Shown: one piece after another, positions 12,330 through 23,107 of the stretch
Layout of the letters: the number at the start of each line of letters is the position of its first letter
Position numbering within the stretch: the stretch's first letter is position 1
Origin: Epichloe hybrida
Lineage: Eukaryota; Ascomycota; Sordariomycetes; Hypocreales; Clavicipitaceae
Assembly (NCBI GenBank): GCA_019022495.1
Contig: JAFEKR010000055.1
Span: forward strand, 1-64,000
Length of the DNA: 64,000 nucleotides
Direction of reading: 5' to 3'
Position numbers and translations under genes: made by a program
Notes under the pieces: generated by a model
Told to the model about the DNA's origin: nothing
Databases searched by the model: none
The model's input: the letters and a program-made list of their open reading frames with translations, nothing else

Positions 12330-12821
12330 GATTCAGTCTCAGCGACCATATGGCGAATGTGCATAGACAGGCTGTATTTGTCAATGAAGAACAATGGACC
12401 AAGGGACAAAAGCCTTGTGTTCACGCACGGCAACTCGTGCACGGATATGCTTGCTGCTCCAATTTGACGTGCACCCAAAAGCACGAACACGAACACGTGA
12501 GGCATCGTTGTTCTACCTAATACGGGTCCGTACGGATCCGTACGGATTAAACCTTGTCTCTTTATCAAAGACAGCAGGAACCAAGTTGGGTTGCAGCCGG
12601 CAGTGGCGCCGCGCAGAGACTTGGCATTTCTATCGTATCGCATCCGCACGCATCCGCACGCATCCTCCCCCCCACATGAACCCTTGGCTAGTCTCATCTA
12701 CTTTTTTGCCTACTTGCAGACTCCGATCGGGGCGGGCACGACTCCATCCAGAAAAGGAAGCTCACATCTCGAGATCCAGGCACAGTCATCTTCAACTGCC
12801 TCGCTGCTTGCTCACGTCCAA
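12330..12821. other. Spacer between etr1 and the RCC1 gene
   Basis: 492 bp with a near-palindromic tccgtacggatccgtacgga segment around 12528-12546, and two 11-bp direct copies of cgcatccgcac near 12640-12660. This is presumably the promoter and leader of the RCC1 gene. Confidence 0.45.
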
Positions 12822-14709
12822 ATGCGCTCCCAGTCGCAGCTCGGGCAGCATGGTCTGGCCCAGATTTCGAACTCGACGTCGACGATAAGCCGAGAAGCTC
12901 CCCGGCACAAAGGCACTGCTGACACCCAAAAACATGCTCTCATAAACACAGTTCGCAGTGCGTTCAAGTCGATACCGCTCGTGGCCAACGCATCATTATC
13001 GGCATGGCGGTTTGCCAAACCACAGGCGTCCTGGAGAGCCGAGGTTGCTCAGTTGTTCACTCCTTCAAGGCGCAAGAGAAAGCGAGGCGAAGCTGTGGAC
13101 AGTCCGCAGCACGTCTCTGTGAAAGACGAAGAAGCCTCGCCCGGGAGTGTGAAACGACTCAAGGTGACAGGAGCATCACCCCGTACACCCCGTACACCCC
13201 GCACACCGCGCAACAGTAGGAACGGTCCGCTCAACAGTGCGCCTACACAGCGGCACGACGTGGTCGTTTTCGGCTGCGGAGAAGACGGAGAATTGGGCTT
13301 GGGGAGCATCAAGTACGAGAAGAAGAACCCGGCTGTGGCGGACAAGCCTCGAATCAACCATCTGCTGCGTGCCGAGGATGTTGGGGTTGTCCAGGTGGCT
13401 GTTGGGGGCAGGCATTGCGCCGCGCTCACCCATGATGGGCAGGTCCTGACGTGGGGAGTCAATGACTCCAGGGCACTTGGTCGGGATACCAGGTGCGAAC
13501 ATTCAGAACACACAGACAGAGATACAACCGACTTGAACCCTCTCGAAAGCAGTCCCATGCCTGCTGAGGGATTGTCGCGCTCGGGATTGAGCATTGCGCA
13601 GGTCGCCGCTACAGACAACGCCACATTTGCATTGACGGACGCGGGATTCGTCTATGGTTGGGGAACATTCCACGTAATAACATGACGCCCTCTTGCCACT
13701 CACGTTACCACTCACGTTGTTGCCTCACTTTCGTGCTGGACGCGGACCGGTCTGGCCCGGTCTGGCCTGGATGCTGACTTCTTCTCAAGGCGAGCGATGG
13801 TGTATACGGCTTCCTACGAGAGAAGATGCAGAAGAGTAAGACGCCCAAGTATGACTCAAGGTTCCAGGTCGCGCCGGTGCGGATCGAGGGCCTCAGAAAC
13901 ATCAAGGAGCTCTCAGCTGGCATGAACCATGTCCTTGCGCTGACCGAGTCCGGGGATGTCTACGCATGGGGATCTGGCCAACAAGCACAGCTAGGTCGCC
14001 GGCTCGTCCAGCGCCACCAATACGAATCACTCACTCCCCGCATGGTCGATCTGCCCAAGAAGGGCATTGCCAAGATATTCGCCGGCTTCAACCACAGTTT
14101 TGCTCTCGATCGGCGGGGCCAAGTGTGGACATGGGGTCTCAACAACTTTGGCCAGACGGGCATTCCAGCCAACGACGAGAACCTACACATTGGCAATCCC
14201 ACCCTGGTCCAGGGTCTGAAAGGGTTTGCTATTCTCCATATCGCCGGTGGTTTTCATCACAGCCTGGCCTGCACAGAAGAAGGGCAGGTCCTGGCCTGGG
14301 GGCGCTGCGACGGCAGCCAAATGGGCATGAGCACGTCTACGATACCAAACGAGAAGTTCCTCTTCGATAGTCGAGGACGGCCTCGCATACTATTGAATCC
14401 CACCATTATCCCAGGTATTAAAAAAAAAAAAAGTTCTTTCTTCTGCCCAGTCTCGCGCATAAACTAACACGTCACGTTCAAGGCATCACCGCCACCTTTG
14501 TCGCCGCCGGCATCGACAACTCCCTCGCCATAGACACCAACGGCACCGTATCATCCTGGGGGTTCTCGGAAAACTTCCGCACCGGCCTCGGCACCCAAAA
14601 GACTGTCGACATGCCCACTGAGCTAGTTGGCAAGGGTGTTGCCAACAAGGCCTTTACGTTTGCTGGATGCGGGGGGCAGTTCACCGTCATGACTCGGCCG
14701 CACGTGTGA
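12822..14709 (+). CDS. RCC1 family Ran guanine-nucleotide exchange factor (Pim1/Srm1-like)
   Basis: Three exons: 12822-13673, 13790-14414, 14483-14709 (introns phase 0 and 1), giving 567 aa. A basic N-terminal region carries an NLS-like PSRRKRKRGEA and an SPRTPRTPRTPR repeat. The beta-propeller repeats follow: DVVVFGCGEDGELGLG, HCAALTHDGQVLTWGVNDSRALGRDT, ATFALTDAGFVYGWGTF, HVLALTESGDVYAWGSGQQAQLGRR, HSFALDRRGQVWTWGLNNFGQTG, HSLACTEEGQVLAWGRCDGSQMG and NSLAIDTNGTVSSWGFSENFRTGLG, i.e. seven blades. RCC1 loads GTP on Ran at chromatin, driving nucleocytoplasmic transport. Intron 2 begins GTATTAAA followed by an A-rich run. The frame is open further upstream to 12591; I chose 12822 as the first methionine near the basic domain, with low certainty about the exact start. 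It converges on vps34. Confidence 0.88.
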
Positions 14710-15269
14710 GGCTCTGCGTCTTTCACTTTTATCTTGTATCTTTTTCTTTTTCTTTTCCCTTTCGTAGAACATGGTTGACGACGATGATGAGTGATGTAAA
14801 ATTATGTGCCCATTTCAGAGAGAATCATGTTTAGAATTGATGTTGATGACAATGATGGCACAAGGTTGCTTTGCTTTGCTCACCGTTTGCTTTCACGAGG
14901 CCTGCATGTACATTTTTCGACGCACCGTACATTGGTCTACGAGTTTATACAAGAGTTGCTTCATCGTCGAAGAGTGGAAATGTGGGACGTGAAGAAGTAC
15001 GTAGTTTGTCGTCCGAGTCATCCGCATTATGTCGACTCCTAGGGGACGGGTTTTCTTCGTTTCGGCATCGGTGCCTCTAAGGAGTTGTTTTGATAGTCGT
15101 GCCCTTCCGTGCAAGATGGGGTGTCCATGGACGGAGATGAACTCTCCATTCTACTTGGATGGGGGAATGAAATGCCAGGCTCGTTGTTAATGATAAACAG
15201 GGAAATGAATGGAGGAGGGATAATCGCAACATGATGGCATTAGTTGATCATCATCACATCCTATCTACT
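14710..15269. other. Convergent intergenic region between the RCC1 gene and vps34
   Basis: 560 bp with a T/C-rich stretch just after the RCC1 stop (about 14724-14762), consistent with a 3' UTR. Only short unrelated ORFs are present. Confidence 0.45.
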
Positions 15270-18200
15270 CTAGGCCCGCAACGCCTGTGCCCACTCGTGA
15301 AGCTTGTCAATCACGACGGGAGCAAATGCCGTGAGCGTTCCCTCTATGACATTGCCAAAGTAAAGGATGGCCTCCTCCTCGCTGAGCTCCAGGTGAAACC
15401 TCTCGCGTACCTTCAGCACCGCCTTGTCGGGTTCCAGTCGGATGTCGGGGATGTTGGCGTGCAGCATGAGGCCGAACAAGTTCAGAATCAGGTTCGAGGA
15501 CTTGCGGAGGGCAGTGTACGCGAGGAAGCAGTACTGCTTGAACCTGTTGTACAGCTCGGAATTGGCGCCTCCCATGCATTCCACCATTTCTTTGGACAGC
15601 TTCATGAGCGGGGCGAAGGGTTTGGGGTCTCGGCCGAGAATGAAGCCAAAGTCGGCGTGGAAGAAGTGACCATCGGGGGCCAGGAGGAGGTTGTCGAGGT
15701 GGCGGTCGCCGACACCGAGGATATACGTAATCACGCAGTACCCTGCACAGGACTTGATGTACGTGTCCAGAGTCTCCTGTCGCACGCCCAGGGGTTGCTT
15801 GTCGTCGGGGTTGTGGTGCTTGAGGTATGCCAATGCCGGGTTGGTCCGGTATTTGCTGGCAATTGCGGACAGACTTTGAGATTGAACAAACTGCGAAGCA
15901 CCGGCCGTGGTACTTGTCGCCAGAATTTTGTACGGCGACAGTTTCAAGTCGAGGTTCTCCTTTTGAAGGAGCTGGTCCATGAGAGTGATGATTTGGATGA
16001 CGAGTTGATCCTGCCGCAGATCGTCACCTAGCTTGAAGATGATGGGGTACGTGCTGCCGCTCGTGGTCTTGAAGGTACATTTGATGGGGTTGAGCGACGA
16101 CTTGAACACGGCAACTTGGTCTGGCACCACGCCGGTGATCTTGACGGACGGGTCCAGGGGCATTGGCAGGGGAGGATCAAAGGCAAGCAGCTCATTCTTG
16201 GCATCTGCCAAGAACTTCTTGAGACGATCAACCTTCTTGGCAATAGACTCGCCCGACGCCTTGATCTCGCCCGCAATCTTGGACAGTATTGCCACCATTT
16301 CGGCTTGTCGCAAAAGTGTTTTCCTGTCCTCAATCCCCGTGGGCTGTTTGACCAGCTCCAGCATGAAGTCATACGCGACCTTGCGATACACGTTCCTGTT
16401 GTCGATGCCTTGCTCGGGACTGTGGTCGTCACATTCGACCATGAGGTACCAGTAAAAGTAGTTGCCCAGCATGAAATTAGCCGCAGCACGCTGGATGAGG
16501 AACCGTGCCAGGGACGAATCCTGGGTGCTGCTCTCTTGTTCCGAGTCGGTGGTTATATGCTCATACTTGAGAGCTTGTACGAGCTGGAGGAGGTACAGCA
16601 GAAGCTCTTGGTCGTCGGCTTTTCGAAGACGATCCACGGCATACGATCGTACGGCTGGGTTGTCGAATGAAGGCCCGAGCAGCTCGAGAGCATCATCTAC
16701 GTCAATCTCAGTCCATCGACCGAGCACTTGTATGGCTTGTTTGGACTCGCCCTGGTCGCTCCAGTTGACGGACTTGACGAATTTGGTCAAGGCGCGCTTG
16801 TCTCGAGTCAAGTGATATCTAAACTTCCACACCAAATCGGCCTCCTCGGGCGACAAGACATGCGTCGGCGAATATGACATGATCAGATTGAGCTCGTCGC
16901 GAACTTTGGAGTTTGGCTTGAGGTCCTTGTCCAAGATTCCATGGCGGTGTGAGCTTCGGAACAGACGCCTATGTTTCGCCTCTGCAGGATTGTCTCTCTG
17001 CCCGACTTCTGGGTCATACACCTTGATCAATCTCGAACCGAGTCCGTCGGAGCTTTCCCCCATGGCGTTGATGCCTGGCCCAAATTGAACCCGGGGCTGC
17101 TGAAGCGGCAGTGCTCCTTGAGATGCCGAGAGCGGCTTCAGAGCTGATATCGGCGGAGCATCATATTCGTGATCGGCGAACACGACTGGGAAATCGAATC
17201 GCGGCAGTTCAACGTTTAGCAAAAACGCGGGCGTGTCGTTGCGTCCATCGTCTGCCTCGTCACCGTCACTATGAGACTCGCCCTTTATAGCGTCGTCGTT
17301 TCCATCGTCTCTATGGAGAGCTCGCTGTCGCTGAAGCATCTTCATGGAAGATTTGGCTGCTGAAAGGCCCCTTTTTTCAAAACTCCGGAACACCATCTGG
17401 TCAAGCCAATCCACGCGAGGCATCTCCCCCATCTCGTGTTTCTTGAACAACTTCTCCATTCTGTCCAGCTCCTCGGCGTCCTTGTCAAGGAGAGGGCCGC
17501 CTCCATTCTGCAGGGTCGCCCTCTTTTTGGTCGCAACCAAGGCGGGTGTGGTAGTGTTGTCGGTTCCGTCGGCCAATCTGTGTCTGTGAACCAGGCACTT
17601 CAGCCGCCCTTTTTGTATTTGGTTGTCGCTATCAAACATGGGTAGCGTTGTCCCTCCAAAGGGAATGGAATGTCCGACCGCCTTCTTGCCGCCCGTGGGT
17701 GATAGATCCCATATTGTGATGGCGAGGCGAGCGTTTGCTGGGAGTGACTTGTATGTTATCGGCAACTCCAGCCACTCGTTCCACCTGAGCAACCGCATCT
17801 TGTCAGTATTCTTTACGCACGCGCATTCACCGGAAGAAAAAAAATGGCGGGATGAACATGTGATGCCACGCACTTTCGCTCGGATCGGAAGGGCTTATAT
17901 GCTGTTTGCACAGGTACGGTGAGAGGTTTCGAGCCGGCCCAGACTTGGACGGTCGCAAAAAGATCGGAGTGTGGGCTATGAGAATGAGAGTAAAGTCAGT
18001 CTCGTCATCTTCAGAGTTACAGTAGCGGTACCATTGGTACAAGCCTGCTCACCTGGTGTTCGAGCCGACATGTCGAAGATCGGGTCTCTCGAGAAGGGTG
18101 GAAAACTTGACTGGGGGTTCTTCCCCTTCCAGGTTGATTCTGGACATGGCTGTTAGCAAGACAGGGGCGGCGTCTGCGTGAGCAGCAATAGCGTAGGGAA

Positions 18201-18298
18201 AGCTGAGGAGGCAAGGCATACATTCGAACACTGACTGGATGGTCTACGTCCTTGGATCCCGCGAAAGAGAAGGGGTCCATTCTCCCGTAGTCAGCCAT
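15270..18298 (-). CDS. vps34: Phosphatidylinositol 3-kinase Vps34 (class III)
   Basis: Four exons on the minus strand: 18298-18222, 18139-18053, 17975-17874, 17784-15270; junction phases are all 2 and the product is 926 aa. N-terminal C2 domain (MDPFSFAGSKDVDHPVSVR... NLEGEEPPVKFSTLLERPDL ... VQVWAGSKPLTVPVQTAYKP ... WNEWLELPITYKSLPANARL). The helical PIK domain (about residues 370-560) includes FRYHLTRDKRALTKFVKSVNW and ALELLGPSFDNPAVRSYAV. The C-terminal kinase domain has KLGDDLRQDQL, the catalytic loop GDRHLDN (about 781-787) and DFG (about 800-802), and the amphipathic tail VVIDKLHEWAQALRA. It makes PI3P on endosomes and autophagosome precursors with Vps15 and Atg6 (family knowledge). An acidic insertion around residues 230-250 and a long linker after the C2 domain are typical of fungi. 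The single large last exon accounts for 90 per cent of the protein. Confidence 0.95.
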
Positions 18299-18738
18299 GA
18301 TGAGGGATCATGACATCCTGGCCGCCTCCTATTTTATTCTGTAGAGAAGGTGTGCCCAGGTGCGCGCGCTGGAACATATAGTCGTCGAGGAGGTGCAAGA
18401 GTCAGGTTAAAGGTTGAGAAGCGCGATGCGGCGTCGCAGCTGGTTGCAGTGACGTATCTTATCCAATTGGTGGAGGGACCACCCTATACATAGAATCTAA
18501 CCTAAACACTTAGACTCGCCTCATGCAAGCAAATGCCAAACAAACCCTTGAACCCCACCTCAAGCCATCAATAAGAAGAAGAATGCGTCACAAGCAGCAG
18601 CCACAGGTTGTTTGTCTGAATTGAGACTCGAGTCCAAAGCCGTGTATGTAATGTATGGAATCCGTATGTCACAGCGGGTATCTATCTACTGAAAAATCCT
18701 CATCTTCTTCTCAGCAACGCCAGTTTTCCCCATCGGCC

Positions 18739-18770
<32 letters not shown>

Positions 18771-18786
18771 ACTTCCCTCCCGCAAT
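18299..18786. other. Spacer between vps34 and the DUF4336-like gene
   Basis: 488 bp holding the vps34 promoter and the 3' end of the upstream gene. An AAC microsatellite of about 11 units lies at 18740-18771. No gene was seen. Confidence 0.45.
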
Positions 18787-19731
18787 TTACTTCTTCCCCA
18801 GCAAATGCCATTGAAACACCTTCCTAAATGTTTCCTTGGCGTTCCCCTCGATGACCTCGCCATGGCAAGGGATCAGCGTGGTAAAGTCCCACTGGTCAAT
18901 CACCCTGATGCTGTCATTCAGACTGTTGCGGTCCTTGGCGACAAGATACCAGTTGAAGCGCTTCATCCACGTCGCGTCGCCGGCGGTGCTCTGCGCGCCC
19001 TGGAACAGCTTGTCGGCAAAACCACTCGGTCTGTGGCCCCCGGGCGCCCTGCTGTACTGCTCAACAGCAGGCAAGTTGAACATGAGATCGGCCTCGATGA
19101 GCACCTTTTCCGGCCTGTAGTGGAAGACGAGTTCCTTGTTGGCGTGGCCGTCGACGTACTCGTAGTCAAAGTCTGCGTCGAACTCGTCGCTGATCCTGAC
19201 GCTGCGCTTGCCGTCCTTTTTGAAGACGACGGCGAATTCGTCATTGTTGATTTTCGCATCGTCCAGCTGCTTGGCGCGCTTCTCGAAAAGGCCCTCGGGC
19301 GCGATGAGTTTCGCGTCGGGATACTCCTTGGCCCATTCTGAGATGAAGATGTGGTGCTCCAAGTCCAGGGCAATGATGTAGGCTACCCGACCGCCCAGTT
19401 CGGCGACCTTGGCTTTCGACTCGTCCGTGAGGGCGACGGGAGAGAAGACGGCGAGGTTGCCAGAAGTGAGGTTTGACTGAAAGAGGGGGGGGGTTGCTTG
19501 GTCAGTATCAAGCGACAAAAGGCAGTGGCGGGAAAAATGAAGAAGAAAAAGTGCCAAGTTTGCACAGCTCAAGGTGAATGCGGAAAACATAAACATACCA
19601 AGCGTGCCACGACCTCCAATTTTGATTTTTCCAAATCGCGAAAAGGGCACTGAAAAGGTGACGACGTTGGGCGTGACATTGCGGATGACCATGAGGTCCG
19701 CCGGGTTGGACGGAATGAGCTCAGCCGACAT
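18787..19731 (-). CDS. DUF4336-like (metallo-beta-lactamase-fold) conserved protein, possible frame defect
   Basis: Read from MSAELIPSNPADLMVIRNVT (ATG 19731). Exon 1 ends at 19599 before a strong donor (CTTG|GTATGT) and exon 2 starts at 19476 after CTCTTTCAG. Conserved-looking segments are PNVVTFSVPFSRFGKIKIGGRGTL, LTSGNLAVFSPVALT, AYIIALDLEHHIFISEWAKEYPDAKLIAPEGL, HYRPEKVLIEADLMFNLPAVEQY and TTLIPCHGEVIEGNAKETF. His-rich and CHGE elements fit a lactamase-like hydrolase fold; substrate unknown. The predicted 122-nt intron leaves a one-base phase mismatch, whereas reading through the intron keeps the frame open, adding about 41 residues. So either the intron is retained, or an extra base lies next to the acceptor (AAACC). 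An in-frame upstream ATG at 19920 would add an Arg/Ser-rich presequence. Confidence 0.72.
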   Translation of the reverse strand: MSAELIPSNPADLMVIRNVTPNVVTFSVPFSRFGKIKIGGRGTLGMFMFSAFTLSCANLALFLLHFSRHCLLSLDTDQATPPLFQSNLTSGNLAVFSPVALTDESKAKVAELGGRVAYIIALDLEHHIFISEWAKEYPDAKLIAPEGLFEKRAKQLDDAKINNDEFAVVFKKDGKRSVRISDEFDADFDYEYVDGHANKELVFHYRPEKVLIEADLMFNLPAVEQYSRAPGGHRPSGFADKLFQGAQSTAGDATWMKRFNWYLVAKDRNSLNDSIRVIDQWDFTTLIPCHGEVIEGNAKETFRKVFQWHLLGKK

Positions 19732-20230
19732 GCTGCGGGACGTTGCGCTGCTCGACGTGAATGCGCGGGCGGACGGTGATGCGAGAGATGTAGGCCGTGT
19801 TAGTTGAAAACTGAAGAGGAGCGGTTGCAGGATACGGACGTGATGTCGGGAAGAAACAAAGATGGCGACGCGGCGACTTATTTCACTCGGTAGTCGTGGT
19901 CGAAGCGAAAATGTGGTCATCGATGACGCCAAACACCCCGTTGGCGGCTTGGTAATTGGTAATTCGGTAATAGCGGAGCGCAAGACCGGGGGATTCCGAC
20001 TTCCAACTTATCGCACAAGTCTTGGTGGTTCTGTTCTTCTGATGGAATTTGTCGTGATGTGGATCATGTCATGACATCAATGATCAATGATCCAAAGGCG
20101 GCTTGGGCCCTTGGAGCTGTCAGGGTCGCACGTCGGTTCAACACCAGCCAATAGAGACTCGACAAAACATCCGAAATGTTAGCTACCGAGTATTAGCTAC
20201 CGAGTACAACTCATAAGCCCTAATTATTAC
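19732..20230. other. Spacer with possible N-terminal extension
   Basis: Contains the promoter of the DUF4336-like gene and possibly an alternative N-terminal coding extension up to 19920. A 16-bp direct duplication (ttagctaccgagtatt) lies near 20178-20207. Confidence 0.4.
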
Positions 20231-22397
20231 TCACTCCCTAGACATGACATTCTCGGCCGTCCCAAACGCCCACAGCCCTGCTAATACCGTCAAACACGCC
20301 AGATACCCGTTTCCACCCCCATCACCAACCATCACCCCCATCACCCTCGAGCACATTGAACACAGAGTCATCATCCGCTGCGAGTTGAGCATCATGCACA
20401 GAGCCAGCGTCTGAGCCTCCCCTATCCGCCTCGAGCCTAGCCCCAGATTCGAAAGCCAGACTAGCTCGCCGCGCGTATAAGCTATCAGCTGGTTTCTCGT
20501 CAGGCCGTTGGCCTGCAGCCATATGTCCCTCTCCAATTGGCATGAGAACCAACTGAGAATGGAGGTGACAAGAACAATATGGGTCACTATGTTGAAGAGC
20601 GCACTCCATGGTATTTCCCCGCCATGCTTGCCTCTGCTACCGGTTCGATACGTGTTCTGTGCCTGATGCCGCCGAGGCCAACGTGCTTGATGCGTCTCAT
20701 TGTCGCCCGACGGTTGATCGGGATCCAGGATGGTTGACCAGAGAAGGTCATACATCGTGATCCAGGAATGCCACTGGTTCGACACAAAGCTACAGAACGT
20801 CTGAGCTTGGCATCCATCTATTACGCCCTCGGCCTCTTCGACACATGTCCCGATGCCGAGAGCCGGGGACCATGGCCCCTTCGCACTCGTTCGGAATGGT
20901 ATGGCTGTCTTGGGACTCACACACGGCGACTCCGTCCCATCTTGCTTGCTCCCGTTCCAATGCACTCCAGACGTCCTGGTCACGTACATGGCCGTCACCC
21001 TGTTGTGAATGACCCGTTCGTAATCATGTCGCCTCCTCAGCAAATCGTACTCCTCCAAGACGTCTTCGAACTTCTCCTTTAGGACGTCATATCTTTCAGT
21101 CATGTTTCCATGAGTGGCGTCCAGGACATTATAAGACGTCTTCGAACTTCTCCTTTAGGACGTCATATCTTTCAGTCATGTTTCCATGAGTGGCGTCCAG
21201 GACATTATACTCTTCTGACAGTTGTCGAAAGTCTGCATCCAGAAGACGATTCTCCTCTGCTAGGTCGTCGTACTTGGCTTCCAGGCCGGCGCTGGGTTCG
21301 TGACATGACGTTGCCTCAGCTTGCGATAGCCAATCTGATACAGGGCGCGGTTCGGTCCGTTGTCTCGGCCGCTGCAACAATTCGGCTTGCCCTTCGGAGA
21401 ACGTATCTGAGTTTCGTTGATGCTCCAAAGCCAAACTCTCATCCACCACATCCGCAATGTTTTCCCCCTTGAATGTCATGCGGTCAGCAGCAGCGAATGG
21501 TACTGACTGATCACTGAGAAAGGATGAAATGGACTGTAGCCCCGAGCTTTTCACGCTCCGCACGGAAGACGCTGCTTCCATCTCGGGTTGGGTTGTGGTC
21601 TTGCAGCATCGCCGTGGGCATAACCCCTCCCGCGATCCAGAGGGAAAGGATGCCTCGATAGACTCGCTTTTGGGCGGTGGCGCCGAGATCTGACGCTTCA
21701 TCTTGAAGTTTTCCTCCTTCAGCTTGGCAATCTGCCCAAGGAGATCCCGCACAATGTCCATCTCCGCATCTCCTGCTGTCCTGTTGCCTTCGGTCCCCCA
21801 CGGCCCCGGTTTGTACTGCGCATCCACATGTTTAAGCATCGAAGCCAACATGTCAAAGTACTCCATCATGGTAAAGAGTGTGTCGTGTGCAGACCGCACC
21901 ACAGCCGTTTGGGTACGCAAGAAGCGCTCCAGACTGTCGACAGTCTGCTTGCCGTACTGCTTCGCGAGAAACGACAGATCTAGATGTTCCGTTTTTGCAG
22001 CAGTCTGGAACTCCCCCATGGCGTGCCATCCTGTTTTACACATCTTGTGGGGCGGGTTCAAGTCATCGGGCCTCAAGCAGCGTTGTACTTGGGGAATACT
22101 CTCGAGAAGTTGCCGACATGCGGACATGCTGTCCTCCCATTCCTCTAGAGTCTCGGTGAATTTTTCGAAGCCGGCCAGGGCTGAAGACTCGGCTTCCCTC
22201 TCATTCGGTCCTGTTTCCTCAGGCCCGGGTTCCATCGTGTACTCGAAATCGTTCGTCGTATTCGCGGTGTCCGTTTCTGGCCATGTCGTCTCGGTGGTGT
22301 TGGGTTTTGAGCTGTCCGATGAGGAAGTCTCATATACGCTTGGGAAGAAGCTCGATGAGTCCTCTTCGAAACTACTTGGTTCATCAAAAGTCGACAT
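20231..22397 (-). pseudogene. Coiled-coil/membrane hypothetical gene interrupted by a 76-bp tandem duplication
   Basis: Two abutting ORFs on the minus strand belong to one gene. The first (22397-21129, about 422 codons from MSTFDEPSSFEEDSSSF) is acidic at the N terminus, then helical (TLEEWEDSMSACRQLLESIPQ, LAKQYGKQTVDSLERFL), with coiled-coil segments (LLGQIAKLKEENFKMKR; LEAKYDDLAEENRLLDADFR). It stops just after EKFEDVL. The second (20231 upstream) re-reads MTERYDVLKEKFEDVL and continues EEYDLLRRRHDYERVIHNRVTA, ending with hydrophobic segments (WSALFNIVTHIVLVTSILSWF; GYLACLTVLAGLWAF) likely to be membrane-spanning. The two copies of the junction are an exact 76-bp duplication; 76 is not a multiple of three, so the frame shifts. 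Without one copy the gene would be a continuous 696-codon ORF. I do not recognise the family. A new intron removing the duplication is conceivable. Confidence 0.75.
21058..21209. repeat. Exact 76-bp tandem duplication (two copies)
   Basis: Copy 1 spans 21058-21133 and copy 2 spans 21134-21209; by eye they are identical base for base, both starting agacgtcttcg and ending gacattata. The duplication lies inside a coding region and shifts its frame by +1. Confidence 0.95.
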
Positions 22398-23107
22398 GCT
22401 TGGCTGTGTAGTATCGTGGAGTGGATGGAAATGCTGGCAAGAGAATAACATGTCTCAGCAAAGGGCGACCTTGTTGTATTAAATATTCTTTGAGAAGACT
22501 TTGCGCAGTACTTGCCTATTATTCTTCTTTCAAGCGCACCTGCCCTCAGGGTCGATGAGCAACGAGGGCTTGGTCCCTTTGTTCTGGTTGTGAGTGCTGT
22601 TGGTTCAATTGGGTTCACTTGATTGAACAGCAGGGAAACGAGCCCGTAACAAAAGGAATTGTGTGTTTTTTTTTTATAAAAATAATGAATGTACGCACCA
22701 GTAATAAGATCCGTTGGTTTCTCAAACGCAACTTGTAACATGTCTGTACGCGGAACATTGCAGGCCAAGTTTTCAAGATGCGGAGCATCTGAAGCAGATT
22801 GCCAGAATGGAAAAGACGGACGAGCACTGTCAGAAGCCATGAACTGATCTAAAAATGGCGAGTAGATTGACGCAGACGTAATTGTCTCATCATGCGGCGA
22901 TTCGCGCTGCATGCAAATCTCTTGTATAGCAAGGAAACATGGACGGTGGTGAGGACTTGACCACGCAAGGTCGGCCACCCTCTTAAAATGGAGTAAAGGG
23001 GTTTTCAATTTCTCCGTCGATATGCCAATTCGGCTCTGTACGTCACCCCTGCCGTTTGGAATATACTCTAAAATGCGTTTCAATCTGAGGGAAACCGCCT
23101 TCCAACA
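22398..23107. other. Spacer between the coiled-coil gene and nse4
   Basis: About 710 bp. A minus-strand frame is open over much of it (to 23083) but contains no recognisable motif and may be leader sequence of the downstream gene. A T-run sits near 22667. Confidence 0.4.

Noticed and set aside
22398..23083. Minus-strand ORF MKRILEYIPNGRGDVQSRIG upstream of the coiled-coil gene
   Set aside because: No motif and it overlaps the downstream gene in a different frame; it could be leader sequence but cannot be supported as a gene.
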